DNA of 64,000 nt, taken from Podospora pseudocomata (Eukaryota; Ascomycota; Sordariomycetes; Sordariales; Podosporaceae). Location: NCBI RefSeq assembly GCF_035222375.1, contig NC_085887.1, forward strand, positions 1,711,501-1,775,500, in the 5' to 3' direction. The notes under the pieces are model-generated. The model was given only the letters and a program-made list of their open reading frames with translations. It was not told the origin of the DNA and ran no database searches. The position numbers were made by a program, and so were the translations under genes. This document shows, piece by piece, positions 41,932 to 53,321 of the stretch (positions are counted from its first letter, which is position 1; every line of letters starts with the position of its first letter).

Positions 41932-43657
41932 CTAATCCTTTCTCGCAAACCTCGCCAGACTCGGCCCCAGCTGTTCCTGCCTATCCTTAAACTTCTCATC
42001 CTTCCTCTCCTGCATCTCCTTGATGGCCTCCTCCACCTTCAACCTCTTGTCATCAATAATGTTCTTCTTCTTCTGCTTCCTCAGATACTTCTTCAGCGCC
42101 GTGTTCTTGCCCCTAGCCCTGTTCTTCATCTCCTCCACCACATCCACCGGCGCCGCATCCAGGTCCCTGTCCGCCTTCCTCTGCTCCTCCGATCGCAAAT
42201 CCAGCTTGCCGATGAAGTTGGGATCGAGCGCAATCATCTCGGGCTTGAGCTTGTTCAGCAGAGCCTTGACCTCGCCTTCCTGCCTCTGCTTCTTCGTCTC
42301 GAAGGGGTTGACTTCCAGAGCGTCATAGTTGGGCTCGCCGGCGCCCGGGACGATCAATGACGAGAACCCTTCCGTGTGGCCTACACCAAGAACATCCTCA
42401 AAGGGGCACCACCGGACGCGCTCAACCTTGTGGCCTTCGCCGCCCCAGGTCATGTAGGGTGACTGGACCTTTTCTTGGACGGGCTTGTTCTTGTCAAAGA
42501 GGCCGCGCCAGATGGTGGTGTGGGTGTTCCAGCCGACCGCGGTCAAGCCCGTGTCTGAGATGGCGACCGAGGTGGCTGGTGACCGGGTGAAATACGACGA
42601 GACGGACTCCTTGAAGTTGCGAACGTCCCAGATGCACATCCTGTTGTCCTGGCCTGCCGATACCATGTAGCGACCTTCGCGGTCTACGGCGACGGATCGC
42701 ACGGGCCCGCGGTGGGCAAGAAGTTTGACGAGGGGTTCGCTCGAGTTTGGCGACCATAATGTGACGGTGCCGTTTTGCTGGCCGACGTGAAGGATGGCGT
42801 TGTAGGGGTTGTGGGTGAGGGAGACGGGGGTTCCTTGTCTGGTCGAGATTTCGGAGACGATTTGACCGGTCGAGGTGTCTTGGTATTTGAGGGAACCGTT
42901 GATGCCCTGGGAAAGTGTCAGCTACAAAAGCGATCAGCCCCCGAGAAAGCTGTTTTGCGCTTACCAATGTCGCCAGCAAGAAGTGGTACGGCAGAAACTC
43001 CATATGCGACACCTCGACGTGCTTCTTCAGGCAGTGAAGCTCAACACCCTGCGAGTCGTAGATGTACACATACTTCTTCTGCGCGACGGCGAAGAACTGG
43101 TTATTGTGCAAGAACCTCGCATCGCGAACCGTCTCCATCAGCTGAAGCTCACAGCCCAGCTTTCCGTCTCGCCAGTCCATCGTCGCGACATGGCCTTTCC
43201 TCCCCGCCAGGATCAAGTCTCGACCATTCCTGCTGTATTCGCAGACATATGGCCCCAACTCGTTGAGCTTCAACTCGAACCCCTTTTGCGCCACCTCAAT
43301 GGCGACATTTTTCTGAATGTCGTCCTGGCGAACCTTGTATGTCCTTTCCAGCTCCGTCTCTGGCTCGATAAAGCCAGCTGTGTTCTCCAGCAGGATCTCT
43401 GCTTCCTTGGCTTTATATGCCGCCTCCTTGTACTTGTTCTCGAGTGTGCTGAGGTTCCGCCGTAACTTCTTGTCCCTGACGGTCTTGACGTCGATTCCGC
43501 GACCGCGACCGTAGGCCTTTTGCGCATCTCTTTGGCGGCGGGCCTTTGCAATCTCGGACTTTGATTTGAGTTCGGTTCGTGGTTTCCTGACGGCGAGCTG
43601 ACCGTTGCTGGGCTGTGATACCCTTGTGAGGGGCGCGTCGACGGTGTCTACCTCCAT
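41932..43657 (-). CDS. UTP7: Utp7, WD40 subunit of the SSU processome
   Basis: A nucleolar WD-repeat protein (WDR46 family) needed for 18S rRNA maturation. Exons 43657-42965 and 42906-41932 join in phase 0 to 555 residues. The N-terminal coiled region has KAYGRGRGIDVKTVRDKKLR and FIEPETELERTYKVRQDDIQ. WD40 repeats follow (GPYVCEYSRNGRDLILAGRK, GHVATMDWRDGKL, LTHNPYNAILHVGQQNGTV, GRYMVSAGQDNRMCIWDVRN). The family C-terminal block is GLFDKNKPVQEKVQSPYMTW, then PYDALEVNPFETKKQR-type sequence and a Lys-rich tail ending LARFARKD. It shares its upstream region with TSR1, another 40S assembly gene. Confidence 0.95.
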
Positions 43658-43999
43658 CTTTGGCTGACTGGAATTGTGTGATAAATGAATGGGCAGAAAA
43701 GAAGAGAACTCCCCAACCTAGAGCAGCGCCGGTTGCTCAGTTGCTGTTTGGAACTTTTTTGGCAGGGGGCCCACTGAAAAGTTGGGGAAAGGTTATCTGA
43801 TTGGTTGCACAATGCGACTGATAAGATATGCCCACAAGGTCGAAAAAAGATGTGCCCCGCCATCATCACCACCCCTCGTCTCACTCTGTAATACGGGCAA
43901 TAATTCAGTTCCAAGTTCTACGAAAAACGACAGACGATTCAAAAGTACGACAAAGTGGCGTCTCTTCCCTTCCGATTCAAAGCCGGCAGCGACGCAAAG
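43658..43999. promoter_or_regulatory. Bidirectional promoter of UTP7 and TSR1
   Basis: 342 bp between the two start codons. It contains a CCAAT box (as ATTGG, 43800-43804), an ACTTTTTTGG block near 43753 and G/C-rich blocks; no other gene fits here. Joint control of two 40S-assembly genes is inferred from the arrangement only. Confidence 0.5.
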
Positions 44000-46579
44000 A
44001 TGCCTGGCGCCGTGGCCACGGGCCATTCCCACCGCCCGACTACCAAGCAGCGGAACAAGGGCTTCAAATCGCGAAAGGCAACCAAGGGTCAGCTTCGGGA
44101 CACTGCCAAAGGTATGAGTCACGCCGTGCTCGGGGAACCATGGGGGATTGGGTCTAAAAGAGGCAATGAATGGGCTGCACAGAACAGAGGACTTTGGAGA
44201 ATTTAGTTTGCAACAGTCGGGCCGTTGGCTGACATTTTCGAACCAACAGGCAGAATCGAACCCGGACAGCGCAAGACGATCCACCAGCAAGCCATGTCTA
44301 AACTCGACCGAAAGAACCGTGCGAAACAGAGGCAGCAGGAGAAGGCTAGGGAACATGCCAGGGAGACTTCGGTCTTCGCCGGCAAGGACGGTGCGCCGCG
44401 CAATGTTGCCGTTATCCCCCTGTGTGTGGATGGCGACGCTGTCGCTGCCATCAAGGCCCTGAACGAGAGCGTAGAAGCCGAGGCTGAGATCAAGGAGGGA
44501 TGCTTCCGGGTGCCCGTCACTAGATTCAAGCAGAAGCTGCAGTATTTCCCTGTAACCAGGGACCTTACCGCATGCTTGGACGCCGCTCGGGTAGCCGATT
44601 TCGTCGTTCTGATCCTCTCGGCCGAGCACGAGGTTGACCCCCTGGGAGAGCTCATCATTCGCAGCGTCGAAAGCCAGGGCATGTCCACCCTGTTTACCGT
44701 CATCCAGGGCCTCAACAAGATCGAAGCCGCGAAGCAGAGGTTGTCGGTCATCTCTTCCCTCAAATCATACATCACCCATTTCCACCCCGAACAGGAGAAG
44801 CTTTGCAGCCTCGACAACCGCCAGGAATGCGCCAACTTGATGCGCTCGCTGTGTAACACCACGCCGAAGGGTGTCAGGTGGAGAGATGAGCGGAGTTGGA
44901 TGTTGGTGGAGGATGTCAACTTTGGCGGCGAGTCCACGGTTGTCACCGGTGTGGTCAGGGGCAAGGGTCTCAAGGCGGACAGACTGGTTCAGGTTGGGGA
45001 TTGGGGAACATTCCAAATCGAAAGGATCACCGCTGCACCGCTTGCGGCCCGAGAACCTGAGGGTATGGCTGTCGGCGGAGCGGAGGGAGACGCTTTGGAC
45101 GCTCCTACTGAGGACCAGGATGAGCTTGCCGAGCTTGCACCGGAAGAGGTCAACATGGAGGACGACGATATGGATGCCGCTTCCGCCGTGCCTGAGCAGA
45201 AGAAGGGAGTTTTGCTGGACGAGCACCATTATTTCTCTGACGACGACCAAGTTATTGCGCTCCAAATGCCCAAAAAGGTGCCCAAGGGCACTTCCAAGTA
45301 CCAGGCCGCCTGGTTCTTGGACGGCGGTGAGGAGTCAGAGGATGGATCAGACCTCGAGGATTTCGAGATGGAAGATGCGCTAGAGGAGGAGCCAGCGAGA
45401 CCAGAGGACGGCATCGAGGGTGCTGCTGGAGACGTTGCCATGACCGAGGGCGCGCCAACAGAATACGCCAAGTCGGTAGCGTTCGTTGAGCCCGACGAGG
45501 ATGAGGACGCTATGGGGCTGGAGGCCTATCGCAAGCAGAAGCGGTCCGAGGCCGAGGACGACTTGGAGTTCCCGGATGAGATCGAGCTCCACCCCAATGT
45601 TCTCGCCCGGGAAAGACTGGCCAAGTACAGAGGTCTCAAGAGCTTGAGGACGAGTCCTTGGGTAGAAGAGGAGGATCGCGCGCACGAGCCGGAGGAGTGG
45701 AGAAGGTTACTTCAAATTCAAGACTACCAGGCGGCCCGCATCAGATCGGCTAGAGAAGCTCTGGTTGGTGGTGTTGCCCCTGGCACTCGTGTTCACGTCC
45801 ACCTCAGAGGCGTGCCATCAGAGGTTCGGGCTTCTCACAGCTCAGGCCGACCGCTAGCTCTTGTTTCTCTGTTGAGGCACGAGCACAAGCGGACCGCCAT
45901 GAACATTCTCATCAACCTCCCTGCGGATGCCACAGCGCCCATCAAGTCAAAGGAGGAGTTGGTTGTTCAGTACGGCCCAAGGAGGTTCGTCATCAAGCCC
46001 TTGTTTTCTCAGGGCGGCGCCACTCCCAACGATGTCCACAAGTACTGCCGGTACATTCACCCCGGACAGTCGGCCGTGGCGACCTTTATGGGCCCTGTCG
46101 CGTGGGGTTCCATGCCGGCTCTTTTTTACAAGAGAATCGTTCCTGGCGAGGAGACTCCCCACGACGACGACGAGTCGGATCTGCCGCTGAAGCTGGTGGC
46201 CACGGGCACCACCATGCCCCCGTCTACCTCTCGTGTCATTGCCAAGAGGGCAATTCTCACCGGTCACCCATACCACATCCACAAGAAGATCGTTACCGTC
46301 CGGTACATGTTCTTCAACAGAGAAGACGTGGAATGGTTCAAGGCGCTGCCCATGTGGACCAGGAGAGGCCGCACCGGTTTCATCAAGGAGCCTCTCGGTA
46401 CTCACGGGTACTTCAAGGCGACGTTTGACGGGCGGATCAACCCCCAGGACTCGGTCGGTGTCAGCTTATACAAGCGGGTGTGGCCCCGTCCTGCGGAGCC
46501 GTTGAGGGGGCTGCTGCTTGACCCTGAGCAGGTGCCTGACTTGGTGGAGGATGATGCTATGGATGCGGATGCTGAGTAG
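44000..46579 (+). CDS. TSR1: Ribosome biogenesis protein Tsr1
   Basis: A Bms1-like but GTPase-dead factor that blocks premature joining of pre-40S particles. Exons 44000-44111 and 44250-46579 give 813 residues, the normal size. The head is MPGAVATGHSHRPTTKQRNK then GFKSRKATKGQLRDTAKGRI. The degenerate GTPase-like domain follows (RNVAVIPLCVDGDAVAAIKA; FVVLILSAEHEVDPLGELI). The AARP2CN region is at about residues 220-310 (WMLVEDVNFGGESTVVTGVV). An acidic central linker holds DEHHYFSDDDQVIALQMP. The C-terminal RIBIOP_C domain contains YGPRRFVIKPLFSQGG, VATFMGPVAWGSMPALFYKR and HGYFKATFDGRINPQDSVGV. Codon usage is biased and GC-rich, as in highly expressed genes nearby. Confidence 0.97.
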
Positions 46580-46714
46580 GTGGTTAGATATATACCCTCC
46601 TGACAGAGGGTCTTTTCATGACGGCGTTTTTGGGGTGGGGATTAATGAAAAGATTTTTGTTCTTGTTCTTTTTCATATTTTGCCATCTCATCTTTTTGTT
46701 TACATATGCGTCGT

Positions 46715-47600
46715 CTACTCCAATTCCTCCAACCCGGGCGTCGGCCTTGGGCCGCCAACACTCCTCCTCTGCTCCTCGGCCCCGCTCGCCCTCCAAGCAC
46801 TCAAGATCAAGTCAACAATATGCTCCACCCCGACCCCCTTCTTGACCTGCGCGAAGACCGTCGGCCCCCCCTCCCTCATCTTCCTCGCGTCCCTGTCCAT
46901 GACATCCAAATCCGCGCCGACAATCTCGGCGAGATCGGTCTTGTTGACGACCAACAAGTCGCTCTGCGTGATGCCCGGGCCTCCCTTCCGCGGGATCTTG
47001 TCGCCGCCGCTGACGTCGATGACGTAGATGATGTAATCGGCGAGTTCACGGGAGTAGTTAGCGGCGAGGTTGTCGCCCCCGGACTCGATGAGGAGGAGGT
47101 CGGTGTCGAATTGGGCGTGGAGGTCCTCGAGGGCGGCGAGGTTGGCCGAGATGTCCTCGCGGACAGCGGCGTGGGGGCAGCCGCCGGTCTCGATTGCGCG
47201 GATGCGGGGGGCGGGGAGGGCTTTGTTTCGGGTGAGGAACTCTGCGTCTTCGCGGGTGAAGATGTCGTTTGTTACCGCCGCGAGGGAGTAGGAGGATCGG
47301 AGGTGGCGGGAGAGGGAGAGCATGAGGGCTGTTTTGCCTGATCCTACGGGGCTATAAAAGGGGGGTTAGTATATAGAGAGGGGGGATAAAGGGGGGAAGG
47401 AAAGCGTACCCGCCGATGCCGATTGTGAAGGCGCGGTCGGCCCAGTTGCGGCCTTCGGTGATGGGCATTTCGCGGCCGTGGTAGGAGCCGGGGCCGTCGA
47501 GGATCTCGTGGGAGTGGCCGTGGTCTGCTGCGGAGAAGGAGACGGCGTGGTCATGGGAGGCGTGGAAGTGGACGCCGTCGTGGGTGTGTTGGTGGGACAT
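46715..47600 (-). CDS. ureG: Urease accessory GTPase UreG
   Basis: Loads nickel into apo-urease using GTP. Exons 47600-47410 and 47351-46715 join in phase to 275 residues; the intron falls inside the P-loop (IGIGG, then [10 protein letters not shown]). Further motifs are [32 protein letters not shown] with the CPH metal-binding pair, [38 protein letters not shown] and [11 protein letters not shown] (NKxD base-recognition motif). The N-terminal 50 residues are histidine-rich ([18 protein letters not shown]), as in other eukaryotic UreG, and may store nickel or zinc. No other urease gene lies in the window. Confidence 0.97.
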
Positions 47601-47812
47601 TTTGATGTTGTTGGTTTCTCACAGTTGTCACTTGGGGAAAGTTGGATTGGTTGTGAAAATAAAAAAGTTTAAACTTCAATTGACTGCTCCTGCAAAAGCC
47701 GCCGTTGATATCCACCCCTCTTGGACCCTCCCCCCCTTTTCCGTCTTGGCCTCTGTCTCCGATTTGAGGAGGAGGGAGGAGGGGTAGCTTCGGGATATCC
47801 ATCCAAGATCCA

Positions 47813-47840
47813 TGGTGGTGGTGGTGGTGGTGGTGGTGGT
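47813..47840. repeat. GGT trinucleotide microsatellite
   Basis: Nine copies of TGG/GGT upstream of UreG. Confidence 0.9.
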
Positions 47841-48160
47841 GAGGGGCATAGATAAGATAACGAGCTTGTTGTGTCATCATTCATCGTGGGGGTTACCCAA
47901 TCCCTCTTCTTCTTCTTCTTCTTTCCCTTAACCCTGGACATCAAGGTTCACCACCTCCCCTTTCCCTTTTAACCTCATCCATCTCTTGTCCAAAAAAGTA
48001 GCTTCCGTCAAGGACTCCGTGAAGGATTCAACATGCATTCACTTTCCTCTTGGCAAAAGGGAGTTTTCTGATCACATTTCGCAAGAAATGTGCTCATTCA
48101 TGCTCCTACCTGCTTGCTGCTTCCCTTCCGAAATATGCAAGCAGCATCATGCAAGCAGTA

Positions 48161-48205
48161 TCATGCAAGGTGTAGGCATGCAAGGTGTAGGCATGCAAGG
48201 TGTAG
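48161..48205. repeat. Three tandem copies of a 15-nt unit
   Basis: GCATGCAAGGTGTAG repeated three times, the first copy with one mismatch. Related GCAAGCAG/ATCAT units lie just before (48137-48160). It directly precedes an AT/GT dinucleotide run. Confidence 0.9.
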
Positions 48206-48210
48206 GGGGA

Positions 48211-48211
48211 G

Positions 48212-48259
<48 letters not shown>
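48211..48259. repeat. Compound (AT)n(GT)n microsatellite
   Basis: About thirteen AT units followed by about eleven GT units, a compound dinucleotide repeat. Confidence 0.95.
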
Positions 48260-48822
48260 AACTGTCGTGAGAAAACCTGCTCTTTCTCTCTCTACTGCCC
48301 CCCTGCAACACAGCTCACAATCCAGGTACTGGGGTTGCTTACTCAGACGTCGGTTGGTAGTTAGGGAACGACTCAAGTGCGAACTGGATAGTTTGTGATA
48401 ATAACGGCGAGTTCGAGCCAGCCAATCGTGGCGTTGGGTGATGTCCGGTAGACTGTGTACGCGCGGGTTCGTACCCTCACCGTTGGAAACGTTATCTATT
48501 GAATGATGTAGGTCGTCAGGTGAAGGTCGTTTTTTATTGATTTTGTGACGGACCATCTCTTTCCGTGGAGAGTTTCTTGTTCTGTTAGTGAAGAAGAAGC
48601 TGAGAAGAGCATACAAGGGGAAGCAAGGGTTTCATCGAGAGTTGTGTGTATAAAAGGCGGCATCATCTTCTCACACTGGCATCCCAGGTTTTCTTTTCAC
48701 GCTGGATCTAACTTGTCTATTGCGGACTGATTGGTTTTCAAGAAACTGATCTCTCATCGACCACTGGGGGAAAAGAAAAACTTCATCTTTTGTTTGGGAG
48801 AACACTCTCACACCTCTTCAAA

Positions 48823-49819
48823 ATGAAGCCCAACTCATCCCTCATCGGACTTCTCACCACCCTCCTCTTACTCACCTCTTCAGTCCTCGCCGCCCCACAA
48901 CACGGCAAAGCAAAAGGAAAAGGCAAACTCCCCCCCATCCCCATCATCCCCCCCTCAGAAGAACCCCCAACCCACTACGGCATCCTCCTCATCCGCGCCT
49001 TCCAACCGCTAGACATCTACGGCCCCCTCGACACCCTCCAACTCCTAGCCGTAAGCCCCCCCTCCCCTTTCTTCCCCCTTCCCCATCCCCCTAACTAACC
49101 TCCCCCTAGCACAACCGCCACCTAACCCTCACCCTCCTCTCCCGCACCCTTCTCCCCGTAACCTCCGAGCCCGCCTCGGCAATGATGAACACCCACAGAT
49201 CCACCTTCTGGCCCACCATCTCCCCAACCCACACCCTCACCTCCCCCCCATCCAACCTCCAAGTCCTCATCATCCCCGGCGGCCCCGGCGCCCGATCCCC
49301 CGACCTCGGCCCCGAAATAGCCTTCATCCGCTCCGTCTTCCCCAAGCTCCAATACCTAATCACAATCTGCACCGGCTCCGGCATCGCCGCCCAATCCGGC
49401 GTCCTCGACGGCCGCCGCGCGACGACTAACAAGGCGGCCTGGAATTCCATGACGGCCATGGGGCCAAAGGTGAAATGGGTCGCGCCCGCGAGGTGGGTTG
49501 AGGATGGCAAGGTTTGGAGCAGCAGTGGTGTAAGTTGTCCCCCGCCTCAAAACATCATCATGCAGGGTTAAAAAAAAAAAAACCCCCAAAAAAAAAAGGA
49601 AAAAAGATTGACAATGATACCCTTACGGGAAAAAAAAAACAGGTCACGGCAGGAATAGATCTCATCTACGAGTTCATCAAGCAGAAATACCCCAATGGTA
49701 CGGCACTGACAAAAAGATTCGGCGAGGTCACCGAGTACGAGCCCGAAACTGACTGGAGAGCTGACCCCTGGAGCGAGAGGTTCAATGTTACTGTTCCTGT
49801 TCCTGAGCCTCTAGTGTAG
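48823..49819 (+). CDS. Secreted DJ-1/PfpI-family protein
   Basis: A class-I glutamine-amidotransferase-like fold of the ThiJ/PfpI (isocyanide hydratase-like) group. Exons 48823-49050, 49110-49529 and 49643-49819 join in phase 0 to 274 residues. A clear signal peptide, MKPNSSLIGLLTTLLLLTSS, ends at VLA before APQ, followed by a basic KAKGKGKLPPIP stretch. Family motifs are GILLIRAFQPLDIYGPLDTL, LQVLIIPGGPGARSP and the nucleophile elbow YLITICTGSGIAAQSG with Cys at about residue 163. KVWSSSGVTAGIDLIYEFI follows, which in the isocyanide-hydratase group is the xSSGVTAGxD block. The chemistry is unknown. Most relatives are cytosolic; the secreted group appears in fungi. Confidence 0.9.
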
Positions 49820-50665
49820 AGGGCTGAGTTGGGTTCGAGTCTGAAATTGACGAGTTGGAGGAGAAAGGCAAGCGGGCGAGCGTGAATCTGTTGTTTTGCC
49901 ATGATCGTTAGCAATTATTATCTTTGACGAGTTGAAATCAGCATTACATGAGGTACCTAAAACTGCCATTCTACACATGTCATCATGACAACAGAGCAAC
50001 ATACATAAGAATAAGAGCTCATTAAGGATTGACTATGGGTTTGTATCTATTTGTTACATGGACAAGGCCAAGTTAATCCATTGCAGGCCATGCATCTGCT
50101 GAGCATCAACAACAACACGTCCATCCAGGACTAAAAAGAAAAGGCAGTCTCCCATCATTAACCTCCACAACCTCCCCCTTCTTTTTTGTTCTTGTACCCC
50201 CACATTTGTCAAACCTTGCTCCCCAAGAAAATGATTTCTCACAGTTATATTTGAATGAAAACGATTGCCAGGCGCGGCCCACCCCGAGGGTTTGGCAGGT
50301 CGCTGTCCCCATTAGATCGGACAGAACAGATTCCCCCGTCCCCTTTAAAGAAGGTTGCAAAGCCGCAAACCGTTGATGTCGCAAAACACTAATCATGAAG
50401 TGTCCAAAGCACTCGAACGGGCAGTAGCCTCCCGAGCGTAGGATGTCGGGTGATCTCTAAGATTAGCTGCTGGCGAAGATGTTGGGTGAAGAACCGAGAC
50501 GAATATGGTGTGGGTCAACTCGTCGAAAGAACGATTGCGAAAATCATGGTCGTAATACAGAAAAGAAAAAAGAAAAAAGAAAAAAAAGAAACGAATGGAC
50601 TCGGACGATGAATGTGTCTGAGAGAAGAGGAAAAAGAAATGCTTCTTCAGATCGCGGATCAAATC
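49820..50665. other. Convergent spacer, no gene seen
   Basis: 3' flanks of the DJ-1 and PUF genes, AT-rich with A-rich runs at 50570-50590. Confidence 0.5.
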
Positions 50666-53321
50666 TTAGCGGTACGCGGCACCACCACCGCCACCACCAC
50701 CACCACCACCACCACCACCTCCATAGGGGCGGCTAGGACGAATGGCCGCCATGGAGGAGGGACCAACACCAGGACCAGGCCGGGTGGCGACGGCGTGGTT
50801 GGTGCAGAGCATGCCGACACGGGAACCAAACTTGGAGCCACGGAGAGACACCATGTGCTTGCGAATATGAGCGGCGACAATCTCGCGATGCTGGGGGTTG
50901 GCGTGCGTCAAGATGTACTGGATGAGATAGTTACCGTACTGATCGCTGGCGATGTCGATAAGGGGAATGCGGGGACGTTCGTGCCGGCCCTCGCAGACAC
51001 GGTCAAGATAGCGGCCCAGAAACTCGGGGCCACCAATCTTCAGACACTTCTCGACCACCTTGGACGCAAACTGGTCCATGCTGTACTCGGCGGCATATCG
51101 AATGACGTGGTCGATGGCTCGGCTGCGGTCAGCTGGGGCGCCATGCTCGCAGATGTGCTGGATGCACCAGTTGCCAAACTGGCCGTGAGCGACAATGTCG
51201 ATATTGGCAAGCACCTCCTCGATGCAAGGACGCTGTAGACATCCATGTTAGCGATCGCCAGCACCGCAGAGCAACGTGACAGCACAAACCTTGTCCTCCT
51301 CCAAACAATTCTCAAAGATGTTCTGCACAACCAAACTACCCGTCTCGCCCAAGGCAACCTCGTGCCACATGCCGCGCAGCGACTCGTTGACATACTTCAT
51401 GATCTGGGGAGGAGACTCGGTCCAACGCAGCTCGAACAGCTTCTGCCAGACGTGGCAAGCATAACGGTGAATAACCGTCTCGGGAATCCGGCGCAGCAGC
51501 TCGTGAACCATGATGGCCTTGTACTCCTCGGGCACCGAGTCGAAGGCCTTCTGAACCACATGGCAGCCAAAGGGGTCCATCGAGAGATTCAGAGTGTTTC
51601 CGCGAATCGCCTCGGCAATCTTGACCACCTGTTCCGGGGTGCCATGCTCAAAGCAGCGCTGCACCAAGAAGTTGCCGAACCGGTTGACCATCAAGGGGTA
51701 GGCCTGGGCAACAATCGCCTCCACGATGTCGTACTTTTGGTCAGGGGTGCCGACCTTGAGCTTTTGTTGCAAAAAGATGGAGGCTTGCTGGTCATTATTG
51801 CACACAATCTTGTCGACGATGTACTTCCAGTCGCAAGTGACGTTGCGGTCAAGAAGGCGGCGATAGTTGAGAGGCTCGGTCGTGGCAGAGACGTAGGTCT
51901 GGCCTTCGCTGGAAATGGACTGCAATTCAAGCGTCAGCACGATGCTTCAAGCAATAGCCCGTTTGAAGCTCACCTCAGTCTTTCCCCAGGGTCCCTGGGA
52001 AGAGGAGGTGAACTCGGTGGCATGGGGTGAGAGTGGAGACCCAACCTGTTGCTGCGGGTAGGGGGGATACATCCCCAAGCCCATGCCGCCGGCCATGGGG
52101 GCCTGATTGCCGTAGGGATAGCTGAGAGCGGTGCTGTCATAGGGGCCAGCATTCATGTTGAAGCCGCCGCTGTAGTTGGACGAGGGAGCGTAGCGGCTGT
52201 CGTAGCGATTGGTGCGGCGTCCCATGGGCCTCATCATCTCCTGGTCAGGCGGAGCTCGATCCTGGCGATACACCTCCAGGCCTGTGTGGTTGTATGAGGT
52301 TTCGTACCCTGCGGTGGGAGCGCGGGGATCGGTCCAGGGAGTCGCCTGGGGCGCACCTGTCACGGCGGTGGTCTGGGGGAACTGACTGGGATAAGAAGGC
52401 TGCTTGTTCCAGATACCGCGAGCGCGGCTCATGCCTCCTGTCGACATGGGCTCGGGAATCTCGGCGCGGGCATCGTCCGGAACAAGCCAGCCCGGCTCGC
52501 GAAGATAAGGCAGCTTGGCGGAGCTGCCGCAAGTCGGACCTCCCGAGAGAGCCCGAGCAATCGGGGAGACAGCGCCGGTAATCGACGAGGCAAAGTCGGA
52601 TTCGATGACACCAAGAGCTGGAGTGACGCGCCCACTCTCAAGACCGTAGCGGTTCTGCGACTCGAGGCGTGAGATGTGGTTGTGAGCTTGAGCGAGCTCG
52701 AGCTTCAAACGCAAAACCTCCTCGGTGCTGGCCTGCGTCTCGTTCTGGGCGGCGCTGGCAGGTCGAGTGGTGGGGGCAGTCTGGGACGAAGGGAAGCCGT
52801 CCGTGGCGGGCGTGATGGGCAGAGAGCTGCAGGACGACTGGTGGTCCAAGGCTCTGGTGTGCACAGCATCCTCGTCTGAAGCCTTGCGCATGTCGCTCTG
52901 ATGCTGCAAGATGGCAGACTGCTGCTCGGAAATCTTGGCGTAGAGTTTCTCCATGGGGTATGAGTCGGACGGAGGCGGCTCGTGTTTGATCTTCACCTTC
53001 TGTTATGATCAGTCCAATCTTTGACAGGAGAGTTGAGTGGCAGCACCAACCTTGGGATAGCTCTGGTTGGCCAGCTTCGAGGTGCTGAGGGCGCTGACGT
53101 TCTTCTTGAGGGAGACGGGAAGGGAGCTGCCGTCCTGTTGCAGAGCGGGTCAGAAACTTATCCATTGCCTGTCTATGCAGCGAGTGAATGCGGAGGGGCA
53201 ATGCCTGAGATGAGTGGGCCGCAAACTCGTCAGAGTTTTTGGAGTTTTCATCGTGGGAGCAGCTCTTGGAAGCCTGGGTACGTCGCTCCGTGGGAGAGCC
53301 GCTCATGGCTGCGGTCGACAT
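50666..53321 (-). CDS. PUF (Pumilio) family RNA-binding protein
   Basis: Binds 3' UTR elements of target mRNAs. The C-terminal exons are clear: 52999-51974, 51919-51290 and 51232-50666, each a multiple of three. A short exon at about 53135-53051 (SLPVSLKKNVSALSTSKLAN) precedes them. The first exon from the ATG at 53321 (MSTAAMSGSPTERRTQ) is likely, but its donor is uncertain; a phase-consistent junction uses GTTTGC and an acceptor inside ACGGCAG. The PUF domain has about eight repeats, for example YPLMVNRFGNFLVQRCFEHG, DPFGCHVVQKAFDSV, IHRYACHVWQKLFEL, HGQFGNWCIQHICEHG and DQYGNYLIQYILTHA. The N-terminal half is disordered with a short coiled coil, and the tail is a polyglycine run of about 14. 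I cannot assign a specific yeast PUF number. Confidence 0.9.
50681..50720. repeat. CCA repeat encoding polyglycine in the PUF gene
   Basis: Nearly pure CCA units; on the minus strand they encode about fourteen glycines close to the C-terminus of the PUF protein. Confidence 0.9.

Larger units (their letters stand above)
47601..48822. other. Repeat-bearing spacer
   Basis: 1.2 kb between divergent UreG and the DJ-1 gene with several simple repeats (listed separately). tRNA-like B-box sequences near 48414 and 48472 do not fold into a tRNA. No gene seen. Confidence 0.5.

Noticed and set aside
48396-48490. Possible tRNA on the plus strand (GAGTTCGAGCC and GGTTCGTACCC look like B boxes; one 7-bp acceptor-like pairing exists).
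   Set aside because: No arrangement gives a T stem, anticodon stem and acceptor stem together; spacing is wrong for the pairing found.
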